Positions 1 through 7,987 are shown, counted from the stretch's first letter. The stretch: 16,084 nucleotides of DNA from JBAWXE01 sp037144255 (GCA_037144255.1 JBAWXE010000064.1:1-16084), one strand, 5' to 3'. Numbers and translations: made by a program. Notes: a model not told the origin generated them from the sequence alone.

Positions 1-650
1 ATATAGCCGCGTGCTAAAAAATAATCATAATCTGTACCGGTAGCAGTAGTGTAATAATCAGCACCCGGAATTGCTTGACGTTTAGCTATGAGTTGGTCCA
101 CATACATGGGGGTTCTTTCCTGATTGTCAGTAAAATAAGTATAGAATCCAACTTTTTTAGATATCCAGCCTCTTATCTCTACTCCATGACTATTGGTAAG
201 CAAGGTGTGTTTAGGATTGTCTTTTTCATATAATGCCTGACCTAGTATAACCGGATTGACCACCAGGAAAAAATCTTTGGTCTTTACATGTATCATATCG
301 GCTTGTTTCTGATAAAAAGACTTCCATATAGCTTTCTTTGAAGGTATAGCACCTTCCTCATTTGGTACCCATTCACCACTTTTGGATATCATTTGGTCAA
401 TATTGTATTTATCTATTGAGGATAGGCCAATAGCATTAGAATCACGCTGTTGTGAAAGGAACTCCACCTGGTTTTTTCTAGAGATAGGTTTTATTTCTGT
501 AAATATGATGTCTGATAGATGCCCACTTCTGGTTTCCAGTCTGTCAAGCATATTATAATCTTCCGTGCCTAACTGCAAATAAGTATTCTGAGCTATAACA
601 TTGCTTGCGCCTATAAGCAATAAGGTAGAAAGTATAGATATTTTAAGCAT
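1..650 (-). CDS. Secreted/outer-membrane protein, possibly Wzi/RemB-like, partial (C-terminus missing)
   Basis: An open minus-strand frame starts with ATG at 650 and runs off the left edge, giving 216 codons without a stop. Residues 1-20 form a signal peptide (short basic start, then hydrophobic ISILSTLLLIGASNVIA) with a likely cut before Gln21. The mature start contains LGTEDYNMLDRLETRSG (about 28-43), then a KPISRK stretch, and later HGVEIRGW and a Tyr/Phe-rich segment that could be the first strands of an outer-membrane beta-barrel. From memory, this N-terminus resembles a family of large Bacteroidota outer-membrane proteins annotated as capsule-assembly Wzi-like or gliding protein RemB. 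That match is tentative because the barrel lies outside the window. It is divergent from pyrC, with 80 bases between the two starts. The signal peptide and export are well supported; the family name is not. Confidence 0.75.
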   Translation of the reverse strand, partial: MLKISILSTLLLIGASNVIAQNTYLQLGTEDYNMLDRLETRSGHLSDIIFTEIKPISRKNQVEFLSQQRDSNAIGLSSIDKYNIDQMISKSGEWVPNEEGAIPSKKAIWKSFYQKQADMIHVKTKDFFLVVNPVILGQALYEKDNPKHTLLTNSHGVEIRGWISKKVGFYTYFTDNQERTPMYVDQLIAKRQAIPGADYYTTATGTDYDYFLARGY

Positions 651-688
651 AGAAATGGTTTTCTACAAGTGTATGTGTTAAATTGCTA

Positions 689-723
689 CAAATTTAGTAT
701 TTATCTACAGGTATTATTTCAAA
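689..723 (-). promoter_or_regulatory. Candidate promoter for the secreted protein at 650
   Basis: On the minus strand, TAAATTTG (696-689) matches the Bacteroidota -7 consensus TAnnTTTG exactly. A TTTG at 723-720 could be the -33 element, but the 23-base spacer is longer than the usual 19-21. Transcription would begin near 682, about 30 bases before the ATG. I see no equally good element facing pyrC. Confidence 0.35.
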
Positions 724-730
724 TTCAATT

Positions 731-2062
731 ATGGTGCCAATTTTAATAAAGAGTGCGACTATTTTAAATGAGGGTATTAAAAGCGTAAAAGACGTTTTAA
801 TAAAGGATGGACGCATTGAGAAAATAGGGAAAAATATTCAGGTTCAGGGTTCTTGTAAAGAGATTCCGGCCGAAGGTTTATACCTTTTGCCTGGTGCTAT
901 AGATGATCAGGTGCATTTTAGAGAACCTGGGCTGACACATAAAGCTACTATAGGTACAGAGGCAAGAGCTGCTGTGGCAGGTGGGGTTACTTCTTTTATG
1001 GAAATGCCTAATACAGTACCGGCAGCACTTACGCAAGAGTTGCTGGAAGATAAGTATAAGATTGCCTCGCAAACATCTGTAGCTAACTATTCCTTTTTCA
1101 TGGGCGTAGCTAACGACAATCCTGACGAAGTACTACGGACCAATGCCAGAAAGCATGAAGTGTGTGGAGTGAAGATATTTATGGGATCTAGTACAGGCAA
1201 TATGTTGGTAGATAATTATCTCACACTTACCAAGATATTTGCAGAAAGTGAATTACTGATTGCTACTCATTGCGAAGATGAGAATGTTATTAAGGCCAAT
1301 AAAGAAAACTATAAAGATGCGAATGATGCATCTTTTCACCCCTTGATAAGAGATGTAGATGCGTGTTTTGAAAGTTCTTTTGCTGCGGTGCAACTGGCTA
1401 AAAAGCATAATAGCAGGCTGCATATACTACATATTTCAACTGATAAGGAATTGCAGCTTTTCAGCAATATGCTTCCACTAGAGGAAAAGAGGATCACTTC
1501 AGAAGTCTGTGTTCATCACCTGCACTTTACATCAGATGATTATGCACGCCTAGGTAATCTCATAAAATGTAATCCTGCAATCAAAGCGCCACAAAACAAA
1601 TCTGCACTCTGGGAGGGACTTCTAGATGACAGATTAGACATTATAGCTACAGACCATGCACCACATACATGGGAAGAAAAGCTACTGCCCTATGCTCAGG
1701 CTCCATCAGGTTTGCCATTAGTGCAGCATTCCTTGTTGTTGATGTTGCAATATGTGAAGGAAGACAAGATCAGCATTGAGAAAGTAGTAGAAAAAATGAG
1801 TCATGCCCCCGCTAAGTGTTTCCAAATTAGCAACAGAGGTTATATACGAGAAGGGTATTTCGCAGATTTAGTATTAGTGGATATGAATAATACTACCACT
1901 GTTACTAAAGAGAACATCTTATATAAATGTGGCTGGTCTCCCCTGGAAGGTCATACTTTTCCGGCAAGTATCACACACACATTGGTGAACGGTAATATAG
2001 TATATGAAAAGGGGCAGGTTTTTGATAACTATAAGGGCCAACGTCTATCATTCCAACGATAA
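731..2062 (+). CDS. pyrC: Dihydroorotase (class I amidohydrolase type)
   Basis: This 443-residue protein interconverts N-carbamoyl-L-aspartate and dihydroorotate in de novo pyrimidine synthesis, in the cytoplasm. Visible motifs, in order, are the N-terminal beta-sandwich strand ILIKSATILNEG, the metal motif IDDQVHFREPGLTHK (57-71), AGGVTSFMEMPNT (83-95), GVKIFMGSSTGNMLVD (146-161) with Lys148 as the probable carboxylated lysine, ATHCED (178-183), HILHIST (231-237) and IATDHAPH (305-312) with catalytic Asp308. The C-terminus returns to the small domain (ADLVLVD). The usual first histidine of D-x-H-x-H is Gln60. I recall this substitution from other Bacteroidota dihydroorotases, so it probably does not mean loss of function. 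Allantoinase and hydantoinase are less likely, given the REPGLTHK and overall resemblance to the Porphyromonas-type enzyme. The stop overlaps the next start as TAATG. Confidence 0.93.
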   Translation: MVPILIKSATILNEGIKSVKDVLIKDGRIEKIGKNIQVQGSCKEIPAEGLYLLPGAIDDQVHFREPGLTHKATIGTEARAAVAGGVTSFMEMPNTVPAALTQELLEDKYKIASQTSVANYSFFMGVANDNPDEVLRTNARKHEVCGVKIFMGSSTGNMLVDNYLTLTKIFAESELLIATHCEDENVIKANKENYKDANDASFHPLIRDVDACFESSFAAVQLAKKHNSRLHILHISTDKELQLFSNMLPLEEKRITSEVCVHHLHFTSDDYARLGNLIKCNPAIKAPQNKSALWEGLLDDRLDIIATDHAPHTWEEKLLPYAQAPSGLPLVQHSLLLMLQYVKEDKISIEKVVEKMSHAPAKCFQISNRGYIREGYFADLVLVDMNNTTTVTKENILYKCGWSPLEGHTFPASITHTLVNGNIVYEKGQVFDNYKGQRLSFQR

Positions 2063-3387
2063 TGCAGCATGATAAGACCACACTGAGTGACCTCTCTATA
2101 TTTACCACAGATGGTAGGGATGTATTTAGTCTTATAGACCATACCACTACACAGTCTGGCAGAGATATGTTGCGAAAGTATATACAGCAGCCACCTGTGA
2201 GTTTTGTTGCTCTGCAAGAAATGCAAGATGTGGTGAAGTTCCTTTACCATCATTTAGATGTATGGCCTTCTGTCATTTCCAATGGTACACTCGTGATGTT
2301 GGATAAATATTTTGAGACAGCAGATGCCACTTCAGCACCTCCCTCTAGGTTCAATCTTTTGATAGGTTCACTTTTCTCAAAATTGTTCAATAAGAATGAG
2401 ATTTTTTTTACTCAATTCTCACTTACTCATATAGCAGATCTTTTAAAAGGCTGTCAACAGTTAACATTGCTGCTAAAAGGTGGTGACCTACCGCCATTGT
2501 TAGAACGAGAGTTAAGAGCCATAGAAGATGAAATGCAACACAGGCTTACAGAGCAGTTGTTGCTAGTAGATAAAAAAACACCTTATAAAGAACTAGCTAA
2601 ACTGAACTATAGGGTACGTAGAGAGATGAAGCATGCTATTTACAGGCTTATTTATCATTATTCTCGCTTAGATGCCTGGCAATCAATGGCAAGAGCTACT
2701 GTAATGAACAACTGGGTATTCCCCCAATTATGCGATGCTTCAGCTATATGTATGGATGCGAATGAACTATATCATCCACTATTACCGGAGCCTATACCGT
2801 ATAGTATCAGTTTTGATCATCAAAAGAATTTTATGGTTCTTACCGGTGCTAATATGTCAGGTAAGACCACTTTTATGCGTGCACTGGGTGTTAGTGCTCT
2901 GTTAGCACATACAGGCATGGGCGTACCTGCAAAATCATTACGTATATCCTTTTTGCAAGGTATCATTACTAATATGCATGTAGAGGATAATTTAATGAAA
3001 GGAGAGAGCTATTTTTTCGCAGAGGTTCTCCGTATGAAACACACTGCTGAAAAATTACTTCAAGATGGTAATCACTTGGTACTAATGGACGAATTATTCA
3101 AAGGCACCAATGTGCATGATGCTTACGAATGTACCCGCGCTATAGTTGAAGGTCTTTTGCAACGTCCTCAACACATGATGATATTATCTACCCATCTATA
3201 TGAGGTGGCTCAGCATTTTAATGACAGGAAAGATATATTATTTAAATATTTTGTTACCCAAATGGACGATAAGGGTAATTATCGATTTTCTTACAAATTG
3301 CACGAAGGCATATCAAATGACAGAATGGGTTATCGCATATTGCAAAAGGAAGGTGTAATAGATATGCTCAAACAACATATTGGATAA
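2062..3387 (+). CDS. MutS-related ATPase without mismatch-recognition domain
   Basis: This 441-residue protein carries the core and ATPase domains of the MutS family but not the N-terminal mismatch-binding and connector domains, so it is about half the length of true MutS (about 850 residues). Residues 17-60 (RDVFSLIDHTTTQSGRDMLRKY) match the start of the MutS core domain. The helical lever follows, and the ATPase begins near ELYHPLL (235-241). Walker A is GANMSGKTT (262-270), the conserved loop after it includes MGVPA (286-290), Walker B is HLVLMDEL (338-345) followed by FKGTN, and the His switch is STH (376-378). All nucleotide-binding residues look intact. No Smr nuclease domain is present, so it is not MutS2. 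Similar short MutS-like ATPases are common in Bacteroidota, with no settled function that I know of. It is translationally coupled to pyrC by a 1-base overlap. Confidence 0.85.
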   Translation: MQHDKTTLSDLSIFTTDGRDVFSLIDHTTTQSGRDMLRKYIQQPPVSFVALQEMQDVVKFLYHHLDVWPSVISNGTLVMLDKYFETADATSAPPSRFNLLIGSLFSKLFNKNEIFFTQFSLTHIADLLKGCQQLTLLLKGGDLPPLLERELRAIEDEMQHRLTEQLLLVDKKTPYKELAKLNYRVRREMKHAIYRLIYHYSRLDAWQSMARATVMNNWVFPQLCDASAICMDANELYHPLLPEPIPYSISFDHQKNFMVLTGANMSGKTTFMRALGVSALLAHTGMGVPAKSLRISFLQGIITNMHVEDNLMKGESYFFAEVLRMKHTAEKLLQDGNHLVLMDELFKGTNVHDAYECTRAIVEGLLQRPQHMMILSTHLYEVAQHFNDRKDILFKYFVTQMDDKGNYRFSYKLHEGISNDRMGYRILQKEGVIDMLKQHIG

Positions 3388-3436
3388 GCAAGGGTATTAT
3401 ATTTATAAGGTATTTAACACTTGTGGTCAAATAGAC

Positions 3437-3468
3437 TGTGCTCAACTGCATTTTTACCTTTAATTTTG
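3437..3468 (+). promoter_or_regulatory. Candidate promoter for the rhomboid cluster
   Basis: The 130-base gap before the first rhomboid contains TAATTTTG (3461-3468), an exact TAnnTTTG. A weaker TGTG (3437-3440) lies 20 bases upstream in the -33 position. Transcription would start near 3475, giving a leader of about 43 bases. It suggests that the rhomboid/EEP genes are a unit separate from pyrC-mutS. Confidence 0.4.
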
Positions 3469-3517
3469 ACAGTTCGTATACAAAGTAAATATACAGAAAA
3501 AGCAACAATTATAACTC

Positions 3518-4390
3518 ATGAATGATTTTAGGCCCAATCGTTTTCAGGTATTACCCACAATAGTGAAGAACCTGATTATCATTAATTCATTATTTGCTTT
3601 AGCGCAATATGTTATCGGGCAGTCAGGCTTTGATCTTTCCACTGTTTTAGGTTTGCATTACTGGAAATCACAGTATTTCCATTGGTGGCAGATGCTTACT
3701 CACATGTTCATGCATGGTAGCTACGACGATCTGAATGCTACCATATTGCATTTGTTCTCCAATATGTTTGCCTTATGGATGTTCGGTAGTGTATTGGAAA
3801 ATGTTTGGGGGCCTAAGCGCTTTCTTACCTTTTATCTTATATGTGGTTTGGGAGCAGCTATGTGCCATTTGTCAGTATTAGGTTATCAATATCATACTTT
3901 CGATCATGCATTCGAAATGTACCAGCAAAATCCAACTTTAGACCAATATATCTTGTTTATCAAACAACACAATCTGGAAGGCATTGTATGGAAGGACAGC
4001 AGTGGACATTTGGTCAATGGATTCAATGTCATAAGAGACATGTGGTCAAATAACCCTGCATCTAGTCTATACTCTAATGAGTCTATTTCAATGATACATA
4101 AGTACCAAAGCATGTCTTACAATGAAGCAACAGTGGGTGCTTCGGGTGCAGTATTCGGGGTTCTGTTTGCTTTTGGCTACTTATTCCCTAACATGGAGTT
4201 ACTCATTTATTTTCTGGTACCTGTGAAAGCAAAATATGTAGTGGCTTTATATGCTATTTTTGAATTGTATGCTGGGGTTCGCAATTCTGCCGGAGACAAT
4301 GTGGCACATTTTGCACATTTAGGTGGTATGCTTTTTGCATTCATTTTATTAAAGTTTTGGAATAGAAAAATGCACAATAGGTTTTATTAA
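3518..4390 (+). CDS. Rhomboid-family intramembrane serine protease, catalytically complete
   Basis: This 290-residue polytopic membrane protein belongs to peptidase family S54, which cleaves transmembrane helices of substrate proteins inside the membrane. The WWQMLTHMFMHG motif (56-67) and HLFSNMFALWMFG (78-90) are the family's L1-loop and TM2 signatures; the second holds the His and Asn of the oxyanion region. GASGAVFG (207-214) supplies nucleophile Ser209, and AHLGG (266-270) supplies His267, so the dyad is intact. Between the helix ending near residue 122 and the catalytic helix near 204 lies an insert of about 80 mostly polar residues, much longer than the corresponding loop of GlpG. The next gene, 16 bases downstream, is a second rhomboid homologue with a degenerate active site. 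The substrate cannot be told from sequence. Confidence 0.92.
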   Translation: MNDFRPNRFQVLPTIVKNLIIINSLFALAQYVIGQSGFDLSTVLGLHYWKSQYFHWWQMLTHMFMHGSYDDLNATILHLFSNMFALWMFGSVLENVWGPKRFLTFYLICGLGAAMCHLSVLGYQYHTFDHAFEMYQQNPTLDQYILFIKQHNLEGIVWKDSSGHLVNGFNVIRDMWSNNPASSLYSNESISMIHKYQSMSYNEATVGASGAVFGVLFAFGYLFPNMELLIYFLVPVKAKYVVALYAIFELYAGVRNSAGDNVAHFAHLGGMLFAFILLKFWNRKMHNRFY

Positions 4391-4406
4391 TATATTTGAT
4401 GTAGGC

Positions 4407-5315
4407 ATGAGAACAGAGTCAAGAAGGTCAGTTTCATCGTTTATCCCAGGTTATCACAGCAATGCTGTCTTGCAATTAATTGCTGCAAGTGGTGTTGGGT
4501 TCATACTATTCAATTTTATTAGGGTATTGATGCTTGTGTTTGGCAATGATGCAGCACAAGCACTCAATATCACTGTACCATATATAGCATTACCACAATT
4601 ACATTTCTTTGCACAAAAGTGGTGGACCCTTTTTACTTATGGCTGGTCACATATGGGATTTTGGGAATGGCTCAGCAATATGTTCTGGTTATACTGTTTT
4701 GGCACAGTTGTGCAATCCTTAATAGGGCATAAACAGATCATACCAATATTTATTTACAGCCTTTTGCTTGGAGGCATATTTTATTTGATAGGTCAGTTCA
4801 TTCCAGGTGATATTTTTCAGGCGCATACTTATCTGTTAGGTGCTCAGGCAGGAGTTATGGGTTTGGCAATTGCATCACTAACCTTAGCCCCCAAATACCG
4901 TTACTATATTGGCCCTAATTTTAGTGTACCTATTATAGCAGTTGTGACTATTTATGCTATATTAAATCTGATTGTATATATACCTGCACAGGTGCCTATG
5001 TTGTTTTTGGCCTTAGGTGGAGGCCTTTCAGGGTTCCTGTATATCAAACTATTGCGCAGTGGATATAGGGTGGGAGAATGGGCATACGATCTATTTGCAC
5101 GTATGGAAAGAACTGTTACACCTGATGAACACAAACTTTGGCAGAAGAATAGTAAGAAACGTAATGATGTATTGAATAAAGTATACACACCTAAGAAGGG
5201 GATTTCTCAACAACGAATAGACACTATATTAGACAAGATCAATCAGCAGGGATATGAATCATTGACCATAGATGAAAAAGATGCTTTACTGCAGGCCAGT
5301 AGAGAGAATGACTAA
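4407..5315 (+). CDS. Rhomboid-like pseudoprotease with C-terminal cytoplasmic domain
   Basis: This 302-residue protein has the rhomboid fold signatures without the catalytic dyad. KWWTLFTYGWSH (71-82) and WLSNMFWLYCFG (88-99) align with the L1 and TM2 motifs of the upstream rhomboid. The position of its GASG serine reads GAQAGVMG (145-152), with Gln147 for Ser, and the His helix reads ALGGGLSG (202-209), with Leu for His. About six hydrophobic helices end near residue 216. A charged tail (about 217-302) follows and contains QQRIDTILDKINQQGYESLT (268-287), which resembles the small conserved C-terminal domain of Bacteroidota rhomboids that I recall as DUF6576. Helices and reading frame are intact, so it is a maintained inactive homologue rather than a decaying gene. 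By analogy with iRhom and derlin proteins it may bind or present membrane substrates, perhaps for the neighbouring active protease; this is inference. Confidence 0.85.
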   Translation: MRTESRRSVSSFIPGYHSNAVLQLIAASGVGFILFNFIRVLMLVFGNDAAQALNITVPYIALPQLHFFAQKWWTLFTYGWSHMGFWEWLSNMFWLYCFGTVVQSLIGHKQIIPIFIYSLLLGGIFYLIGQFIPGDIFQAHTYLLGAQAGVMGLAIASLTLAPKYRYYIGPNFSVPIIAVVTIYAILNLIVYIPAQVPMLFLALGGGLSGFLYIKLLRSGYRVGEWAYDLFARMERTVTPDEHKLWQKNSKKRNDVLNKVYTPKKGISQQRIDTILDKINQQGYESLTIDEKDALLQASREND

Positions 5316-5344
5316 AACTATTTGTCCACATTCCACCCCACAGT

Positions 5345-6460
5345 ATGCGCAGGTTTGTCAGTTATACTTTTTTATTTGTCAACCTGTTGATGATAGGTTG
5401 GCTGGTATGCTGCTATACTGCTTCCTACACAAGCCCGGTTGATGTACGTTATCTGGAATTGTTTAGTCTTACCACCCCATTTGCTATATTCTTTAATGCA
5501 TTCTTCGTAATTTTTTGGCTATTCACTTCAGGTAAGTGGAAATCGCTTTTATCTATTACAGCTATGGCACTTTGCTACAAGCTGATAATGGTTGTCTTTG
5601 CCTTTCACTTTTTGGGTAATAACGACCAAAGCAAAAAGGACAATTCCATAAAAGTAATGAGCTGGAATGCTCATGGGCTAGGTGTGTTCGAAAAGCACTA
5701 TACTAAAGCTGCAGCCAATAAAATGATCGCATATATACAAACAGTAGATCCCGATATTCTGTGTATGCCTGAATTTTATACACGATACGATAATGCACTC
5801 AAACCACATACTACCGACTTTATCAATAATATTGGGTTTAAAGAGTTTAGGTTCAACCTCGATAATACTATTGGCGATAAGATATATTTGGGCACAGCTA
5901 TTTTTTCAAAGTATCCTTTCACTAATTACAGAACCTATGTATTGAGTCAATACATCAATATGCAGCAATGCGATATGTTATTGCCTAATCAAAAGATGAT
6001 GCGAATGTTCTTTATTCATTTGCACTCTTTTGGCCTCAGCGATCACGATCGTACATACATCGAGGGGCCTAATGCCACAGTAGATAGTGGACTGGAAAAG
6101 TCTAAATTCTTTATGAGCAAATTTGATATCGCTTATATCAAAAGAGCCAAAGAAGCTCAGCTGGCCATGAAGATTGTTAGAGAAAGTCCTTACCCTGTTC
6201 TCATATGTGGCGACCTTAACGATTTACCCGGCTCTTATACCTATACCACTATGAAAGCCTCCCTAAAAGATGCCTTTGTAGAGAAAGGAAAGGGTATAGG
6301 TCGTACATACAACCAGATATTTCCTACATTAAGGATCGATTATATATTTTATGATCCTTCATTTTTGCATATTATTGGTTATAAATCACCTTTTACACGC
6401 TTATCCGACCATAATCCTGTCATAGCTAATTTTGAATTAGTAGACAAGGCTCAGGACTAA
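5345..6460 (+). CDS. Membrane-anchored endonuclease/exonuclease/phosphatase (EEP) family protein
   Basis: Residues 1-90 form three hydrophobic segments (about 4-24, 44-62 and 66-90). The basic residues at the N-terminus and between the second and third segments suggest N-in topology with the catalytic domain outside, in the periplasm. Residues 102-365 are an EEP (DNase I/AP endonuclease-like) domain: VMSWNAHG with Asn108, PDILCMPEFY with metal-binding Glu143, IHLHS (224-228), CGDLND with Asp290 and Asn292, RIDYIFYD (330-337) and the terminal SDH (354-356). All key residues are present, so a metal-dependent phosphodiesterase or phosphatase is expected. The substrate (DNA, phospholipid or another phosphoester) is not determined. 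It follows the pseudo-rhomboid by 29 bases and probably shares its transcript. I recall rhomboid-rhomboid-EEP order from other Bacteroidota genomes. Confidence 0.88.
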   Translation: MRRFVSYTFLFVNLLMIGWLVCCYTASYTSPVDVRYLELFSLTTPFAIFFNAFFVIFWLFTSGKWKSLLSITAMALCYKLIMVVFAFHFLGNNDQSKKDNSIKVMSWNAHGLGVFEKHYTKAAANKMIAYIQTVDPDILCMPEFYTRYDNALKPHTTDFINNIGFKEFRFNLDNTIGDKIYLGTAIFSKYPFTNYRTYVLSQYINMQQCDMLLPNQKMMRMFFIHLHSFGLSDHDRTYIEGPNATVDSGLEKSKFFMSKFDIAYIKRAKEAQLAMKIVRESPYPVLICGDLNDLPGSYTYTTMKASLKDAFVEKGKGIGRTYNQIFPTLRIDYIFYDPSFLHIIGYKSPFTRLSDHNPVIANFELVDKAQD

Positions 6461-6464
6461 GCCT

Positions 6465-6472
6465 TATTTTTG
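6465..6472 (+). promoter_or_regulatory. Candidate -7 promoter element before cysS
   Basis: TATTTTTG, an exact TAnnTTTG followed by C, lies 4 bases after the EEP stop codon and 16 bases before the cysS ATG. No convincing TTTG is found about 20 bases upstream, so the support is the -7 element and its position only. The same nine bases, TATTTTTGC, occur before the genes at 15050 and 15790. Confidence 0.35.
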
Positions 6473-6488
6473 CCTTTTACTTTAATAT

Positions 6489-7982
6489 ATGTCAGAACTG
6501 TTTATTTATAATTCTTATACGCGTCAGAAGGAAAAGTTTGAACCTATAGTACCCGGACACGTGGGACTGTATGTTTGCGGACCTACTGTATCGGGCGAAT
6601 CGCATTTAGGTCATGCACGACCTTATATCACTTTCGATCTGGTGTTTCGTTACCTCACTCATCTTGGTAATAAGGTACGCTATGTACGTAATATCACAGA
6701 TGCAGGTCACTTTGAAGAAGAAGGACGTGTAGCAGAAGATAAAGTGAGTACCAAGGCCAAACTGGAAATGCTGGAACCTATGGAACTGGTACAGAAATAT
6801 ACCAATCTGTACCACTGGGGTATGAAGCTGTTCAATACCCTTGACCCTAGTATTGAGCCTACGGCTACCGGACATATCATCGAGCAGATATCTATGATAG
6901 AGACCATCATTGAAAAAGGCTATGCTTACGAGATCAATGGCTCAGTATACTTTGATGTAAAAAAATATGCCGATAAATATCCTTATGGTAAACTGTCCGG
7001 CAGAATATTAGAAGACCAACTAGAGACTACCCGCGACTTGGATGGTCAGGATGAAAAAAGAAACAAGGCAGACTTCGCATTGTGGAAGAGTGCCCCACCT
7101 GAACACATCATGCGCTGGAAAAGCCCATGGGGAGAAGGTTTTCCGGGATGGCATATCGAGTGTTCTGCAATGAGTAGTAAATACTTAGGAGAAACGTTTG
7201 ATATTCATGGTGGTGGTATGGATCTGCAATTTCCACATCACGAAAGCGAGATAGCACAATCTACCATTGCTCATGATCATGCTCCTGTACGTTACTGGAT
7301 GCACAATAACATGATCACCATCAATGGCAAAAAGATGGGGAAAAGCTATAACAATGTGATCAAACTAACTGAACTATTCAGTGGCAATCACCCAATGTTA
7401 GAGCAAGCCTATCATCCTATGGTAGTGCGCTTTTATATTTTACAAACACACTATCGCAGCACATTAGATTTCTCTAACGAAGCTTTACAGGCATCAGAGA
7501 GAGCATTCCGCCGTTTATGGGAGGCCTACGAAGTTTTGCAAAAACTCAATCATGCCGGTAATGTAGAAGCAAAAGATAGCTCTCTTGAAAAACAAGTAAT
7601 TACTTGGTGCAATGAGTGTGATGATTTCATGAATGATGATCTCAACACTGCAAAGGTCATTGCCAATCTGTTTGAACTAGCACCTGTTATCAATAGTATG
7701 AAAGGTGGTCAGATAGCTATGGACGCACTTTCTGCTAATACATTCAAGTTAATTGCAACTACCTTCAAAACATATCTCGAAGATATTTTGGGTATGCAGG
7801 CATTGCAAGTACAACAAGATAATAAGATAGATCAGGTATTGTCTTTGCTTATAGAAATCCGTAAGGATGCCAAAATGCGTAAAGATTTTGCTACATCCGA
7901 TCAGATACGCAATCAGTTGGCTGCATCAGGTATTATGCTTAAGGACGAAAAAGACGGTACAGTATCTTATACGATAGAATAA
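6489..7982 (+). CDS. cysS: Cysteine--tRNA ligase
   Basis: This class I aminoacyl-tRNA synthetase of 497 residues charges tRNA-Cys in the cytoplasm. The HIGH-type motif is HLGH (39-42), within YVCGPTVSGESHLGHARPYI. The zinc-binding set, assigned by comparison with the E. coli enzyme, is Cys30, Cys225 (WHIECSAMS), His250 and Glu254 (FPHHESE). The KMSKS-type motif is KMGKS (282-286), preceded by MITINGK. GGGMDLQFPHHESE is diagnostic of CysRS. The C-terminal part (about 330-497) is the helical anticodon-binding region with the usual IRKDAKMRKDFATSDQIRNQL stretch, so the protein is full length. It sits immediately before an ABC transporter (5-base gap), probably cotranscribed with it although the functions are unrelated. 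Confidence 0.97.
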   Translation: MSELFIYNSYTRQKEKFEPIVPGHVGLYVCGPTVSGESHLGHARPYITFDLVFRYLTHLGNKVRYVRNITDAGHFEEEGRVAEDKVSTKAKLEMLEPMELVQKYTNLYHWGMKLFNTLDPSIEPTATGHIIEQISMIETIIEKGYAYEINGSVYFDVKKYADKYPYGKLSGRILEDQLETTRDLDGQDEKRNKADFALWKSAPPEHIMRWKSPWGEGFPGWHIECSAMSSKYLGETFDIHGGGMDLQFPHHESEIAQSTIAHDHAPVRYWMHNNMITINGKKMGKSYNNVIKLTELFSGNHPMLEQAYHPMVVRFYILQTHYRSTLDFSNEALQASERAFRRLWEAYEVLQKLNHAGNVEAKDSSLEKQVITWCNECDDFMNDDLNTAKVIANLFELAPVINSMKGGQIAMDALSANTFKLIATTFKTYLEDILGMQALQVQQDNKIDQVLSLLIEIRKDAKMRKDFATSDQIRNQLAASGIMLKDEKDGTVSYTIE

Positions 7983-7987
7983 AACTT

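Noticed and set aside
3388..3517. Possible terminator or small RNA in the gap before the first rhomboid
   Set aside because: I could find no stem of useful length followed by a T-run; only the candidate promoter is supportable.
4407..5315. Reading the second rhomboid as a decayed pseudogene
   Set aside because: The frame is uninterrupted over 302 codons, fold motifs and helices are preserved, and a conserved-looking C-terminal domain follows. The missing dyad therefore looks like a functional change.
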